NCBI RefSeq assembly: GCF_024198215.1
Contig: NZ_JAKCFA010000016.1
Span: 218,302-282,301 of the forward strand
Reading direction: 5' to 3'
Length of the DNA stretch: 64,000 nucleotides
Source of the DNA: Myxococcus qinghaiensis
GTDB taxonomy: Bacteria > Myxococcota > Myxococcia > Myxococcales > Myxococcaceae
The notes beneath the pieces are model-generated. The model worked only from the letters and a program-made list of their open reading frames with translations, had not been told where the DNA came from and ran no database searches. Shown piece by piece: positions 38,880-47,730 of this stretch (the first letter of the stretch is position 1; every line of letters starts with the position of its first letter). Made by a program: the position numbers and the translations under genes.

Positions 38880-40295
38880 ATGGCGAACGGACAGAGGCGG
38901 GGCAGCGGGCCCGGCCGGAGCGAGGAGACGCGTATCGCGCCCGAGGAGGATGAGGACGCGACGCGGGACATCCCCGCTGCCTATCGCCCGGAGGAGACAC
39001 GCCTGGCGCCACCGGAGCCAGCTCCTTCCGAGACGCGCATCGGCCCGCTCGACGAGCAGGCGGAGATCATCACCGATGTGCGCAAGGGCCAGTCCGCGGA
39101 GGCCCGTGGAGGCCGTGCCGCCACGGCCCGTCCTCCTGAGCCGCGCGGAGGCGGCAGGGGCGCCTCGGACGACCGGAGCGGCCGAGGTCAGGAGGTCATC
39201 CTCACCGAAGCGCGTGGGGCAGGAAGAGGTCAGGAGGTCATCCAGACCGAAGCACGCGGAACCGGCCGAGGTCAGGAGGTCATCCAGACGGAAGCGCGAG
39301 GCACCGGCCGAGGCCCCTCGGGGCGCGGTCAGGAGGTCATCGCCACGGAGGCACGAGGCGCCAGTCGTGGAGCCACGGGCGCGCGAGGACGGGGGCCCGA
39401 CGTCTCCGCCATGGATGACGACGACGAGGACACCTCCGCGGCGGCGGTGAAGGGCGGCGACGAGGAGTACCAGCTCTTCACCACCGGCGAGCGTCGCGAC
39501 GAGGACCTGTTGCCCTTCGCCACCGAGCTTCGGGGCAGTGGCGCTCCGGCCGTTCCCGCCACGGAGCTGCGCCCGCCCGCGCCTCCCGTGCTCCGGCCGG
39601 AGAAGGGCAAGGCCCCCGGGTCTCCGAAGCCGCCACCGCCCGCGAAGGGCACCGGCTGGCTGTCGAAGGGGGGCGAGAAGCCTCCCTCGCCAGGCCTCAC
39701 CGCGGGCGTGGTGCGGCTCAGTCCTCTGGAGCCCGCCGCCGGCAAGGTGGCCGCCGCGGCGGAGGACGGCCCCGCGCTGCGGACGATGTTCGCCAACCAC
39801 TCCGCGCTGCTCGCGGAGCAGCTTCGCGACGCCCTGGGGAAGAAGATGTACGGGCGCGGGCCGCACCGCGTGCTGCGCATCGACGACCCGGAAGGGCCGA
39901 GCACCGGCGGAGGCAAGCAGGCCCGTCAGTCCATCTCCCTGGTGCCGCGCAAGGGCACCGGCCCCTCCGTCGTGTGCGGCTGGGTGGACGTGTCGAAGCG
40001 CGAGGCCCAGCTGCGCGGCTTCGAGGGCGTGGCGAAGCGCTACGAGGCCCACCACGGCGAGCCCCTGGAGCTGGCGACCGAGGAGTACGAGCGCTTCCTC
40101 CATGACGTGGAGGACGTGCTCGTCAAGGCCGTCATCAAGGTCCGCCTCATCGTCCCCGAAGAGCAGGCCGGTGCGGGACTGGCGGCGCCGGCCGCGAGGG
40201 CCCCGGCGCGAGGCGGCGTCCCCATGATTCTGGTGCTGCTCCTCATGGGGGCGGCCTTCGCGCTGGGCCTCTTCGTGGGGCGGACGCCCGGCTGA
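38880..40295 (+). CDS. Tail-anchored hypothetical protein with 14-residue repeats
   Basis: A 471-residue protein of unknown function. The ATG at 38880 has GAGGA upstream; GTG 38874 is possible. The first 260 residues are low-complexity, Arg/Glu/Gly/Pro-rich, with repeats of RGQEVIxTEARGxG. A folded domain (about 295-435) contains FANHSALLAEQLRDALGKKM and ICLVPRKG-like ISLVPRKGTGPSVVCGWVDV. The protein ends with one membrane segment, PMILVLLLMGAAFALGLFVG, close to the C-terminus, so it is a tail-anchored protein with a cytoplasmic body. It follows pbpC by 47 bases on the same strand and may be co-transcribed. Confidence 0.7.
   Translation: MANGQRRGSGPGRSEETRIAPEEDEDATRDIPAAYRPEETRLAPPEPAPSETRIGPLDEQAEIITDVRKGQSAEARGGRAATARPPEPRGGGRGASDDRSGRGQEVILTEARGAGRGQEVIQTEARGTGRGQEVIQTEARGTGRGPSGRGQEVIATEARGASRGATGARGRGPDVSAMDDDDEDTSAAAVKGGDEEYQLFTTGERRDEDLLPFATELRGSGAPAVPATELRPPAPPVLRPEKGKAPGSPKPPPPAKGTGWLSKGGEKPPSPGLTAGVVRLSPLEPAAGKVAAAAEDGPALRTMFANHSALLAEQLRDALGKKMYGRGPHRVLRIDDPEGPSTGGGKQARQSISLVPRKGTGPSVVCGWVDVSKREAQLRGFEGVAKRYEAHHGEPLELATEEYERFLHDVEDVLVKAVIKVRLIVPEEQAGAGLAAPAARAPARGGVPMILVLLLMGAAFALGLFVGRTPG
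39186..39341 (+). repeat. 42-bp in-frame tandem repeats
   Basis: GGTCAGGAGGTCATC recurs at 39186, 39228, 39270 and, after a 57-base step, 39327. The unit is 42 bases (14 codons), so copy number can change without breaking the frame. Confidence 0.8.
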
Positions 40296-40297
40296 CG

Positions 40298-42439
40298 CTA
40301 CGCCGGGGGCGGCGCCTCGCGCACCCAGTGGCGGTGCGCGGCGATGGCCTTGGCGAACATCTGCCCGAAGCCCCGCGTCTCGTTCTTCGCGCTGCGCACG
40401 ACGCCCATCGCGTCATCCAGCCCCTTGGCCATGGGCTGGGACAGTCCCGCCGCGTCCAGCAGCGTGGTGGCCGCGCCGGACAGCGCCAGCGCCTTGCAGT
40501 GCACGTACGCCTCCCGCACGAAGTCCACCGCCAGGGGCAGCTTCTTCAGGGTGGCCACGCTCTTCTCCCCGCCCGGGACGTAGACGGCGTCGAAGAGCAC
40601 GGAGGACGTGTTCTGGAACGTCTTCACCGGCGTCTCCTCGCCGCCGTCCGCGCTGGAGACGGGGGCGAGCGTGGGGCCCACGATTTCGACCAGGGCGCCC
40701 AGCCCCTCCAGTGTCTTGCGCACCTGGGACAGCTCCCTGCCCGCGAAGCCGTCCGCGACCAGCACCGCCACCTTGCGCGTCTTGATGGAGTCGTGCGGCG
40801 AGTTCTCCATGCTGAGTGCCGGGGACACCTTCGTCAGCTTGGGCGCGGGCTTGCCCGCCACCAGCTCCGAGGCCTTGGGCGGCTTTGGCGGAGCGACACC
40901 CACCGCGCGCGCCACCCGCTCCGCCATCTGCCGGTCGATGTTCACCAGCACTTGGTTCACCACGCGCTCGCGAATCTCCGGGCGCTCCACCTTGCTCACC
41001 TCGAACTCGAGCGCCGAGATGAGGTGCTCGCGCTCCGGCTTCGACAGGCTGTTGAAGAAGAGCGTGGCCTGGCTGAAGTGGTCCCCGAAGCTGCCGCTGC
41101 GCTCGCGAATCTTGTGCCCCTCCACGCGCTCCTGCCGGTGGACGAAGGCCGACTTGGGGTTGGCCAGCATCGGGCAGCCGCCGCCAAGGGAGTTGGGGTG
41201 GTAGTTGGCTCGGCTGGTGTTGATGGTCTGCCGTCCGAAGCCGTCCTGCTGGTGGTTGTTCACCGGGCAGACGGGCTTGTTGATGGGCAGCTCCGCGAAG
41301 TTGGGCCCGCCCAGGCGCGTGAGCTGCGTGTCCAGGTAGGAGAAGAGCCGCGCCTGGAGCAGCGGGTCGTTGGTGAAGTCGATGCCCGGGACGACGTTGG
41401 CCACGCAGAAGGCCACCTGCTCCGTCTCCGCGAAGAAGTTGTCCGGGTTGCGGTCCAGCACCAGCTTGCCGACCTTCAGCACCGGCACCTGCTCCTCGGG
41501 CAGGAGCTTCGTCGCGTCCAGCAGGTCAAACCCATACTTCAGCTCGTCGCCCTCGGGGACCAGCTGGAGGCCCAGCTCGTACTCAGGGTAGTTCCCCTGC
41601 TCAATCGCATCCCACAAGTCCCGGCGGTGGAAGTCCGGGTCCTTGCCTGACACCTTCTGTGCCTCGTCCCAGACGAGCGAGTGCGTGCCCAGCACCGGCT
41701 TCCAGTGGAACTTCACCAGCGTGGCCTTGCCCTTGGCGTTGACCAGCCGGAAGGTGTGGACGCCAAAGCCTTCCATGTGCCGGAAGCTGCGCGGAATGGC
41801 CCGGTCCGACATGAGCCACATCACCATGTGCGCCGTCTCCGGGACGAGCGAGACGAAGTCCCACAGCGAGTCGTGTGCGGAGGACGCCTGCGGAATCTCG
41901 TTGTGCGGCTCCGGCTTCACCGCATGGACGAAGTCGGGGAACTTGATGCCGTCCTGGATGAAGAAGACGGGCATGTTGTTGCCCACCAGGTCGTAGTTGC
42001 CCTCGGGCGTGTAGAACTTGGTGGCGAAGCCGCGCACGTCGCGCACGGTGTCCGCGGAGCCCCGCGAGCCACCCACGGTGGAGAAGCGCACGAAGACGGG
42101 CGTGCGCAGATTCGGGTCGGTGAGGAAGCGCGCCTGGGTGTAGCGCTCCAGTGACTCGTAGACCTGGAAGTAGCCATGGGCGCCCGCGCCGCGCGCGTGG
42201 ACGGCGCGCTCCGGGATGCGCTCATGGTCGAAGCGCATCATCTTCTCGCGGAAGTGGAAGTCCTCCAGGAGCGTGGGGCCCCGCAGGCCCGCCTTCAGCG
42301 AGTTGTCCGTGTCGGAGATGCGGATGCCCTGGTCCGTCGTCAGCACCGTGTCTTCCTGGTGTGCGCGGTAGGCTTCCAGTTGTTCGTTCTTGCTGGGCGG
42401 GGGAGGGGTCGGCTTCGACGGAGTCCTTCGCGGCGGCAT
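40298..42439 (-). CDS. katE: Large-subunit catalase (HPII type)
   Basis: A 713-residue haem catalase breaking down hydrogen peroxide. The catalytic His81 is in RAVHARGAGAHGYF; VRFSTVGGSRGSADTVRD and the Asn of GNNMPVFFIQDG follow; the proximal Tyr is in RLFSYLDTQLTRLGG. A C-terminal flavodoxin/DJ-1-like domain (about 560-710, VAVLVADGFAGREL, YVPGGEKSV) identifies the large-subunit clade. The ATG at 42439 has GGGAG upstream. It is convergent with the tail-anchored protein, only two bases apart. The upstream gap (42440-42687) contains the terminator of the next gene. Confidence 0.95.
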   Translation of the reverse strand: MPPRRTPSKPTPPPPSKNEQLEAYRAHQEDTVLTTDQGIRISDTDNSLKAGLRGPTLLEDFHFREKMMRFDHERIPERAVHARGAGAHGYFQVYESLERYTQARFLTDPNLRTPVFVRFSTVGGSRGSADTVRDVRGFATKFYTPEGNYDLVGNNMPVFFIQDGIKFPDFVHAVKPEPHNEIPQASSAHDSLWDFVSLVPETAHMVMWLMSDRAIPRSFRHMEGFGVHTFRLVNAKGKATLVKFHWKPVLGTHSLVWDEAQKVSGKDPDFHRRDLWDAIEQGNYPEYELGLQLVPEGDELKYGFDLLDATKLLPEEQVPVLKVGKLVLDRNPDNFFAETEQVAFCVANVVPGIDFTNDPLLQARLFSYLDTQLTRLGGPNFAELPINKPVCPVNNHQQDGFGRQTINTSRANYHPNSLGGGCPMLANPKSAFVHRQERVEGHKIRERSGSFGDHFSQATLFFNSLSKPEREHLISALEFEVSKVERPEIRERVVNQVLVNIDRQMAERVARAVGVAPPKPPKASELVAGKPAPKLTKVSPALSMENSPHDSIKTRKVAVLVADGFAGRELSQVRKTLEGLGALVEIVGPTLAPVSSADGGEETPVKTFQNTSSVLFDAVYVPGGEKSVATLKKLPLAVDFVREAYVHCKALALSGAATTLLDAAGLSQPMAKGLDDAMGVVRSAKNETRGFGQMFAKAIAAHRHWVREAPPPA

Positions 42440-42606
42440 GAGCAGCTCCCAGGGGAATGGCGCCGGGATGCGGCGCGCTCGCGGTCTACGCCCGCCGCCA
42501 CATGTCTGGGAAAGAGAGGTACAGGGGAAGCGCGCGAGCGTTCACCACCCGCCACGTCGGGTGCCCCGAGGTGTCAACGGTCGACACTGCGTGCGGCGGA
42601 AACGAA

Positions 42607-42651
42607 GACGCCCCCACGCGCGGACCGGGTGGACCGCGACACGGGGGCGTC
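42607..42651 (-). terminator. Terminator of SRPBCC gene
   Basis: GACGCCCCC (42607-42615) pairs with GGGGGCGTC (42643-42651). On the minus strand the hairpin is followed by TTCGTTTCC, as in an intrinsic terminator, 36 bases past the stop of the SRPBCC gene. Confidence 0.6.
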
Positions 42652-42687
42652 GGGAGGACTGCCCGAGGCAGTCAGGCGGGGATGCGG

Positions 42688-43374
42688 CTACGGCGTGGGC
42701 TGCGCCGCCATGGCCGGCTGGATGCCAGCGGCGGCGGCAGCGGCCTCGGCGGCAGCGGCGGCCTCGGCGGCGACCCTCTCCGCCTCGGCCTTCGCGGCGG
42801 CGGCCACGCGCGCGGCCTCGGCCTCGGCTTCGGCGCGCTTCTTCGCCTCCGCCTCCACCACCGTCTTCAGATTGGCGAAGCCCGACTCGAAGTCCTTGCC
42901 CACCATCGCGTCCATGTCCATGAACATGCACATCGCCTTGGCGATGAAGCCGTTGGTGCCGCTCATCGCCCAGACGACCTCGGTGCCGGCCGCGGTGGGC
43001 TTGAAGGTGAAGGTGGTGACGCTGGTGGCGGCGAAGGGCTTGATGAACTCCAGCTTGATGCGGGCCAGCTCGGAGGGCTTGCTCTCCTCGAGCGTCATCC
43101 GCCCCTCGCCCACGTCGTCATTGCCCGTCCACCCATAGACGGCGCCCACACCGGACTCCGCGCCGGAGTACGTCCGCTTCATGTTGGGGTCCAGCCGCTC
43201 CCACGGCGACCACGCGCTCCACAGGTGGAAGTCATTCACCTGCGCGAACACGATGTCCGGGGACGCCGGCAGCGTCGCGGTGCGCGTCACGGTGAACTCC
43301 GAGGGACGCGTGGCGACGACGCCCGCGAAGAGGAGCAGCAGGGCGGCGAGGCCGACGAGAATCTTCTTGAGCAT
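42688..43374 (-). CDS. Membrane-anchored SRPBCC protein with Ala/Glu tail
   Basis: A 228-residue protein. The ATG at 43374 opens a membrane segment or signal (ILVGLAALLLLFAGVVATRP). An SRPBCC domain (about 25-170) follows, with ASPDIVFAQVNDFHLWSAWS and FIKPFAATSVTTFTFKP, a polyketide-cyclase-like ligand-binding fold. The last 60 residues are a highly charged Ala/Glu/Lys/Arg helix and a short Pro/Gln end. The tail is unusual for the family and could act as a spacer or coiled coil. The ligand is unknown. Confidence 0.8.
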   Translation of the reverse strand: MLKKILVGLAALLLLFAGVVATRPSEFTVTRTATLPASPDIVFAQVNDFHLWSAWSPWERLDPNMKRTYSGAESGVGAVYGWTGNDDVGEGRMTLEESKPSELARIKLEFIKPFAATSVTTFTFKPTAAGTEVVWAMSGTNGFIAKAMCMFMDMDAMVGKDFESGFANLKTVVEAEAKKRAEAEAEAARVAAAAKAEAERVAAEAAAAAEAAAAAAGIQPAMAAQPTP

Positions 43375-43514
43375 GGGGTGTGAAGTCCTTGTTCGGGGGG
43401 CCGCCAGCGGGGCGCCCTCCCGGAGGCGCGTCATAGAGGCTGCGGGCCATCCGACGCAAGGCACCCCACGTCACGGTCAGGACCTCCAGGGTTTCATCGG
43501 CGCAGAAAGGAAAC

Positions 43515-43547
43515 GGGGCCCGACGCGGATGCGATGCGTCGAGCCCC
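43515..43547 (-). terminator. Intrinsic terminator of DUF4082 gene
   Basis: GGGGC-C-CGACGC (43515-43526) pairs with GCGTCG-A-GCCCC (43536-43547) with one mismatch and a 9-base loop. On the minus strand it is followed by GTTTCCTTTCT, 36 bases past the stop. Confidence 0.75.
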
Positions 43548-43582
43548 GGGGAGTGTGTTCGCGCCTTGGGGGCGCGAGTGAC

Positions 43583-46500
43583 TCAGTTGTAGGTGGCGGT
43601 GTAGGTGCCGGCCAGGGCGCCGTCGATGAACGCGAAGTCCACGCCCTTGATGGTGCGCGTCACCGTCGTCACGGCGGAGCCCGCGCGGGTGACGGACACC
43701 AGCGTGCGGCCCGTCGTGGTGCTCCGGGGCACCATGAGGGACAGGTTGCGCGCGGGGCTCGTCAGGTTGAACGTGAGCACCGTGCCGGTGAAGGCCACGG
43801 TGGACACCTGGGTGGCCTCGCGGGCGTCCAGCCACTCCAGGAGCTGCTTCGCGGTGATGACCGACACGCCGTCACGCTTGGCGGACGCGATGATGGCGGC
43901 CGAGCCGGTGGAGCCGGCCGACGGCTGCGAGTCCACGTGCATGTTGGCGTTGAAGGCGCCGTAGTAGCCCTTGGTGCCCAGCGCGTTGGCCAGCAGCGTG
44001 TCGATGTGCAGCGGATAGGACTGGCCGGACTCGTCCGTCATCTGCGTGGCGAGCTGGTAGACGTCCAGCGGGGTGCCGTCCACGTCCGCGAAGCGCATGG
44101 CCAGGCCGGAGCCGGTGAACATGCCCGGGCGGTCCTGCACCCAGTAGTCGGGCCAGTAGTAGTAGTTGGTGTCCATGCGGATGCCGTGCAGGCGCGACAC
44201 CTTGGGCTGGGTGGCCCAGTCGCTGAACGCGATGCAGTGCGTGCGATTGGTGACGGGCGCGGGGACGGCGGGGAAGGCGGACGCGAAGCTGGCCAGCTGC
44301 GGGGTGAAGAAGTTCGGGTCCAGCGTGTTGGCCGTGTAGTCCGCGCAGCCGGTGTTGATGTGCAGGGCGTACTCGAAGCCCTGGGCCACGTAGCTGTTGG
44401 CCTGGGTGGTGCTCAGTCCGCCCACGTAGTCGTAGACGGTGCCGCGGATGCACGCCCAGTCGGCCACGTTGCACCCGGTGGTGCTGTCCGTGAGGTACTG
44501 GTTCCAGCGCTGGGTGGTGGCGCCGCCCGGGTGCCCGTCGGCCGTCATCACCACGACGGCCTTCTTCGAGCTGGGGAAGTACCAGAGGCGCGGCAGCGGC
44601 GTGGTGCTCGTCTGGTGCAGCACGTTGGCGAGCAGGCGCTGCTGCTCGTCCGCCTGGGGAATCTGGACCTTGGCCAGGTTCACCCAGTCCGGCTGCGGGT
44701 CGAAGGACGCGTTGCCGTAGAACATGTCGCTGGCGCGCGCTCCCGGCCCAATGGAGGAGCCATCCCGGTTCTGCCCCTGCCAGGCGGGGTTGCCCTGGCG
44801 CGTGTAGATGACGGACTTCGCCAGGTCATACATGAAGGCGGTGGCGGTGCCGGTGCCCACGGTGCGCTGGCTGACGGCGGTGAACGTCGTCGCGTTGGTG
44901 GCGTCCGAGTAGAGCGTGGCGACGGTGCGCGTGCCGGTGACGACGGTGCGCTTGTCCGCGAGGCCGTGGTACTGCATGGTCTCCGCGGTGATGCCCGTGC
45001 CCGGGGCCTGGGTGGCATTGACCAGGATGTAGCCATTGGCCTGCGTGCCTTGAGAGGCATTGAGGCCGAGCAGGGACTGGAGGTTCGCCGCGGGCCGCAG
45101 GGCGATGAGGCTGCCGCCGGCGGTGACCCAGTTGGTGATGAGCGTCACCTGGGCCGTGGTCAGCGTCTGCTCGCCGAGCACCAGCACCTTGTAGTCATTG
45201 AGGTTGACGGAGACGCCCAGGTTGCCGGCATCCGTGGTGGCGAAGGCGGCGATGCCCTCGGCCTCCAGGATTTCGCGCAGGTAGTCGGTGAAGGGATTGC
45301 CGGGAGAAGTGGCCACCAGCACGGGGCCCGCGCCCTGGACGCCCGGACGGGGCGGCGGCCCGTAGGTCTCGAAGACGACGTCCACCCAGTAGTTGGAGTT
45401 CTGGTAGCTGCCGTTGGGGAACGTGGACGTGGAGCCATAGACGAAGACGCCGTTGCCGCCCGGAGTCGTGGCGCCGGGCAGGGCGTGCAGCGGAGGGGCA
45501 TCCGCGCCGGTGGCCAGCCCGTTGTTGTCGAACGAGTAGCCGCCGAGCGGCGCGAAGTACGACGCGACATACGTGGTGCCGGCGGTGATGGCGACGGGGG
45601 CGGAGAACGTCGCCTCCTGCCAGCCGACGGCCGTCTCGTTGGTGAAGGTGGCGGAGGCCAGGGGCGCGCCGGCGGCGCTCCACAGGTTGCCCACGTGGGT
45701 GCCGCTGTTGCCGCTGCCCTTGTAGAAGCGCACGCCCCTCACGAGGCCGTCCACGTCCGCGCGGAACTTCACGCCCACTTCGATGGCGGCGGTGTCATTG
45801 GCGGTGGCGGTGGCGGGCGTGGCGGTGGGGGCGAAGAGGCGGAAGGTGTTGCCCGGGGGCTGCGTCGGAGGCTGGGCGCCGGTGGCCTGGAAGACGACGT
45901 CCACCCAGTAGTTGGAGTTGCCAAAGCTGTTGATGGGGAAGGAGCCCGCGGCGCCGTAGGTGAAGACTCCGTTGCCGCCGCTGGTGCTGCCGGGCAGCGC
46001 GAAGAGGGGCGCGTTGTCCTCGCCGCTGGCGAGGCCGCCGTTGTCGAAGGCGTACGAGCCGACGGGGGCGTGGTACGAGGCGATATAGGTGGTGTTGGCG
46101 GCGATGGCGACGGGCGTGGAGAACGTCACCTGCTGCCAGCCGGTGGCCGTCTCACCCGTGAAGGTGGCGAAGGCCAGGCGCTGTCCGTTGGCGCTCCAGA
46201 GGCTGCCCACGTGGGTGCCGGTGTTGGCGGCGCCCTTGTAGAAGCGCACCCCCAGCACATTGCCGCTCACGTTCGTCTTGAACTTCACGCCCAGCTCCAC
46301 CGGGATGGAGTCATTGGTGACGGAGGCGACGGCGGGCGTGGCGGTGGACGGCCACAGGGTGACGGGAGCGGCGGGGCGGAAGACGACGTCCACCCAGTAG
46401 TTGGAGTTGCCGAAGCTGCTCGACGGGAAGGTGCCGGCGGCGCCGTAGGAGAAGACGCCGTTGCCGCCGCTGGTGCCGCCCGCGAGCGCATGGAGGGGCG

Positions 46501-46969
46501 GGGAGTCCACGGCGGAGGCCAGGCCCGCGCTGGTGAAGCCGTAGGCGCCGCCGGGCGCGTGGTACGAGGCGACGTACGTGGTGCCGGCGCTGATGCGCAC
46601 GGGCGTGGAGAACGTCACCTCCTGCCAGCCGGAGGCCGTCTCCCCGGTGAAGGTGGCGAAGGCGAGGCGCGCGCCCGCGGCGCTCCAGAGGCTGCCCACG
46701 TGGGTGCCGGTGTTGGCGGTGCCCTTGTAGAAGCGGATGCCGAGGATGTCGCCCTCGACGTCGGACTGGAACTTCACGCCGACCTCCACGGCGGAGAAGT
46801 CGTTGGTGACGGAGGGGACGGCCGGCGTGGAGGCCGGGGTGAACAGCGTGTACGTCGTCTGGGCGCGCGCGGCGGTGGGGAGGACGAGCAGGACGGCCGC
46901 GAGCAGGGCCAGCGCGTGGACGCGTGGCGTGCTCGTGACCTGGTGGGGTCGCGACATCGACGGTGTCAT
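43583..46969 (-). CDS. Secreted protein with three DUF4082 modules
   Basis: A 1128-residue exported protein. The ATG at 46969 has AAGGAG ten bases upstream and a signal peptide ending AARAQ. Three modules of about 150 residues follow (to about residue 505), each with VEVGVKFxxDVxGxxxGIRFYKG, TGTHVGSLWS, ASYHAPxGxYxF and NSNYWVDVVF; these are DUF4082. A ThuA/GATase-like segment (about 520-640, YKVLVLGEQTL, WVTAGGSLIALRP) comes next. Then comes a polysaccharide-deacetylase-like region opening with KKAVVVMTADGHPGG and a small beta C-terminus. A role on extracellular glycans is plausible, but the active-site residues are not certain. Confidence 0.78.
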   Translation of the reverse strand: MTPSMSRPHQVTSTPRVHALALLAAVLLVLPTAARAQTTYTLFTPASTPAVPSVTNDFSAVEVGVKFQSDVEGDILGIRFYKGTANTGTHVGSLWSAAGARLAFATFTGETASGWQEVTFSTPVRISAGTTYVASYHAPGGAYGFTSAGLASAVDSPPLHALAGGTSGGNGVFSYGAAGTFPSSSFGNSNYWVDVVFRPAAPVTLWPSTATPAVASVTNDSIPVELGVKFKTNVSGNVLGVRFYKGAANTGTHVGSLWSANGQRLAFATFTGETATGWQQVTFSTPVAIAANTTYIASYHAPVGSYAFDNGGLASGEDNAPLFALPGSTSGGNGVFTYGAAGSFPINSFGNSNYWVDVVFQATGAQPPTQPPGNTFRLFAPTATPATATANDTAAIEVGVKFRADVDGLVRGVRFYKGSGNSGTHVGNLWSAAGAPLASATFTNETAVGWQEATFSAPVAITAGTTYVASYFAPLGGYSFDNNGLATGADAPPLHALPGATTPGGNGVFVYGSTSTFPNGSYQNSNYWVDVVFETYGPPPRPGVQGAGPVLVATSPGNPFTDYLREILEAEGIAAFATTDAGNLGVSVNLNDYKVLVLGEQTLTTAQVTLITNWVTAGGSLIALRPAANLQSLLGLNASQGTQANGYILVNATQAPGTGITAETMQYHGLADKRTVVTGTRTVATLYSDATNATTFTAVSQRTVGTGTATAFMYDLAKSVIYTRQGNPAWQGQNRDGSSIGPGARASDMFYGNASFDPQPDWVNLAKVQIPQADEQQRLLANVLHQTSTTPLPRLWYFPSSKKAVVVMTADGHPGGATTQRWNQYLTDSTTGCNVADWACIRGTVYDYVGGLSTTQANSYVAQGFEYALHINTGCADYTANTLDPNFFTPQLASFASAFPAVPAPVTNRTHCIAFSDWATQPKVSRLHGIRMDTNYYYWPDYWVQDRPGMFTGSGLAMRFADVDGTPLDVYQLATQMTDESGQSYPLHIDTLLANALGTKGYYGAFNANMHVDSQPSAGSTGSAAIIASAKRDGVSVITAKQLLEWLDAREATQVSTVAFTGTVLTFNLTSPARNLSLMVPRSTTTGRTLVSVTRAGSAVTTVTRTIKGVDFAFIDGALAGTYTATYN
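45360..46860 (-). repeat. Three DNA-level DUF4082 repeats
   Basis: Three blocks encoding the DUF4082 modules share long near-identical stretches, for instance a run encoding NSNYWVDVVF near 45380, 45905 and 46390. The first and second blocks from the N-terminus appear most alike. This suggests recent internal duplication or gene conversion. Confidence 0.7.
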
Positions 46970-47153
46970 TCGGACTTCTCCTTGGGGGGCACGACAGGAC
47001 AGAGGGGGACGCGGAAACCGCGGCATCTTGCTGTCTGTCTCTGACACCGACAATGCCGTGAGCACAGGTCTCACTTGCTGTTGCCGTCTTGCTCGATTTT
47101 TCCGCGTGCACGACGCGAAACGGTCTCCCCGCGTGGATTCCTCCGGGCCGTCT

Positions 47154-47651
47154 TCAGGCGTCCAGCATCTCCAGCGCGTGCGTCAGGACACGCGCTTCGC
47201 GCCGGACACGTCTGGCCGCCAGGAACCAGCGCAGGCTCACGCCGACAGCCAGCAGGGCCACGAGTCCCCAGAACTCGGGTGCCCCGGACATGAGTCCATG
47301 GGCCGCGAACATCGCTCCCGTCAGCCCCAGGAGGGTGACGATGATTTCGGGGTGCCACGCCAGCCGGGTCACCACCTGGACGTCACGCTCGGACACGCGC
47401 TCCAGCTCCGACTCGACGTGGTACACCGGGCGCCACACTTCGGCCGCGGGTTCCCACACCGGGATTTGTCTCTGAATCACAAGGCGAGGACCGTGCCGTC
47501 GGCCCGCATACCACTGAGGGCCGCTGTGCCCGCCAGGAGACGGTGGCAGCCTGAAGGAGCCCACCCAGGCGGTCAGCCGCTCGTCGATTGCCTCCGGGCT
47601 GGCCTTGAGCTGGACTGACTGCGCGACGCGGAGGGAGAGCGGTCCTTTCAT
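47154..47651 (-). CDS. Hypothetical protein with two membrane segments
   Basis: A 165-residue protein of no recognised family. An N-terminal soluble part (1-100) contains WYAGRRHGPRLVIQRQIPVW and YHVESELERVSERDVQVV. Two membrane segments (about 105-125 and 129-147) and a basic helix follow. The arrangement suggests an inner-membrane protein with most of its mass in the cytoplasm. It lies downstream of the carbonic anhydrase gene but is separated from it by a hairpin. Confidence 0.65.
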   Translation of the reverse strand: MKGPLSLRVAQSVQLKASPEAIDERLTAWVGSFRLPPSPGGHSGPQWYAGRRHGPRLVIQRQIPVWEPAAEVWRPVYHVESELERVSERDVQVVTRLAWHPEIIVTLLGLTGAMFAAHGLMSGAPEFWGLVALLAVGVSLRWFLAARRVRREARVLTHALEMLDA

Positions 47652-47682
47652 CCCATGATTCTACCGGGTCTCGTGGCTCAAC

Positions 47683-47711
47683 GGGCTCTGGAGTCACAGG
47701 CTCCAGAACCC
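47683..47711 (-). terminator. Terminator of carbonic anhydrase gene
   Basis: GGG-C-TCTGGAG (47683-47693) pairs with CTCCAGA-A-CCC (47701-47711), one mismatch, 7-base loop, 19 bases past the carbonic anhydrase stop. No T tract. Confidence 0.55.
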
Positions 47712-47730
47712 GGTGGTGACGTCCGCGAGC

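Noticed and set aside
39186..39341. Tandem repeats as a CRISPR array
   Set aside because: The repeats are contiguous, in frame inside a gene, vary by codon and have no unique spacers or cas genes.
42688..43374. Ala/Glu-rich tail as a TolA-like protein
   Set aside because: The N-terminal 170 residues are an SRPBCC domain and the tail lacks a TolA C-terminal domain.
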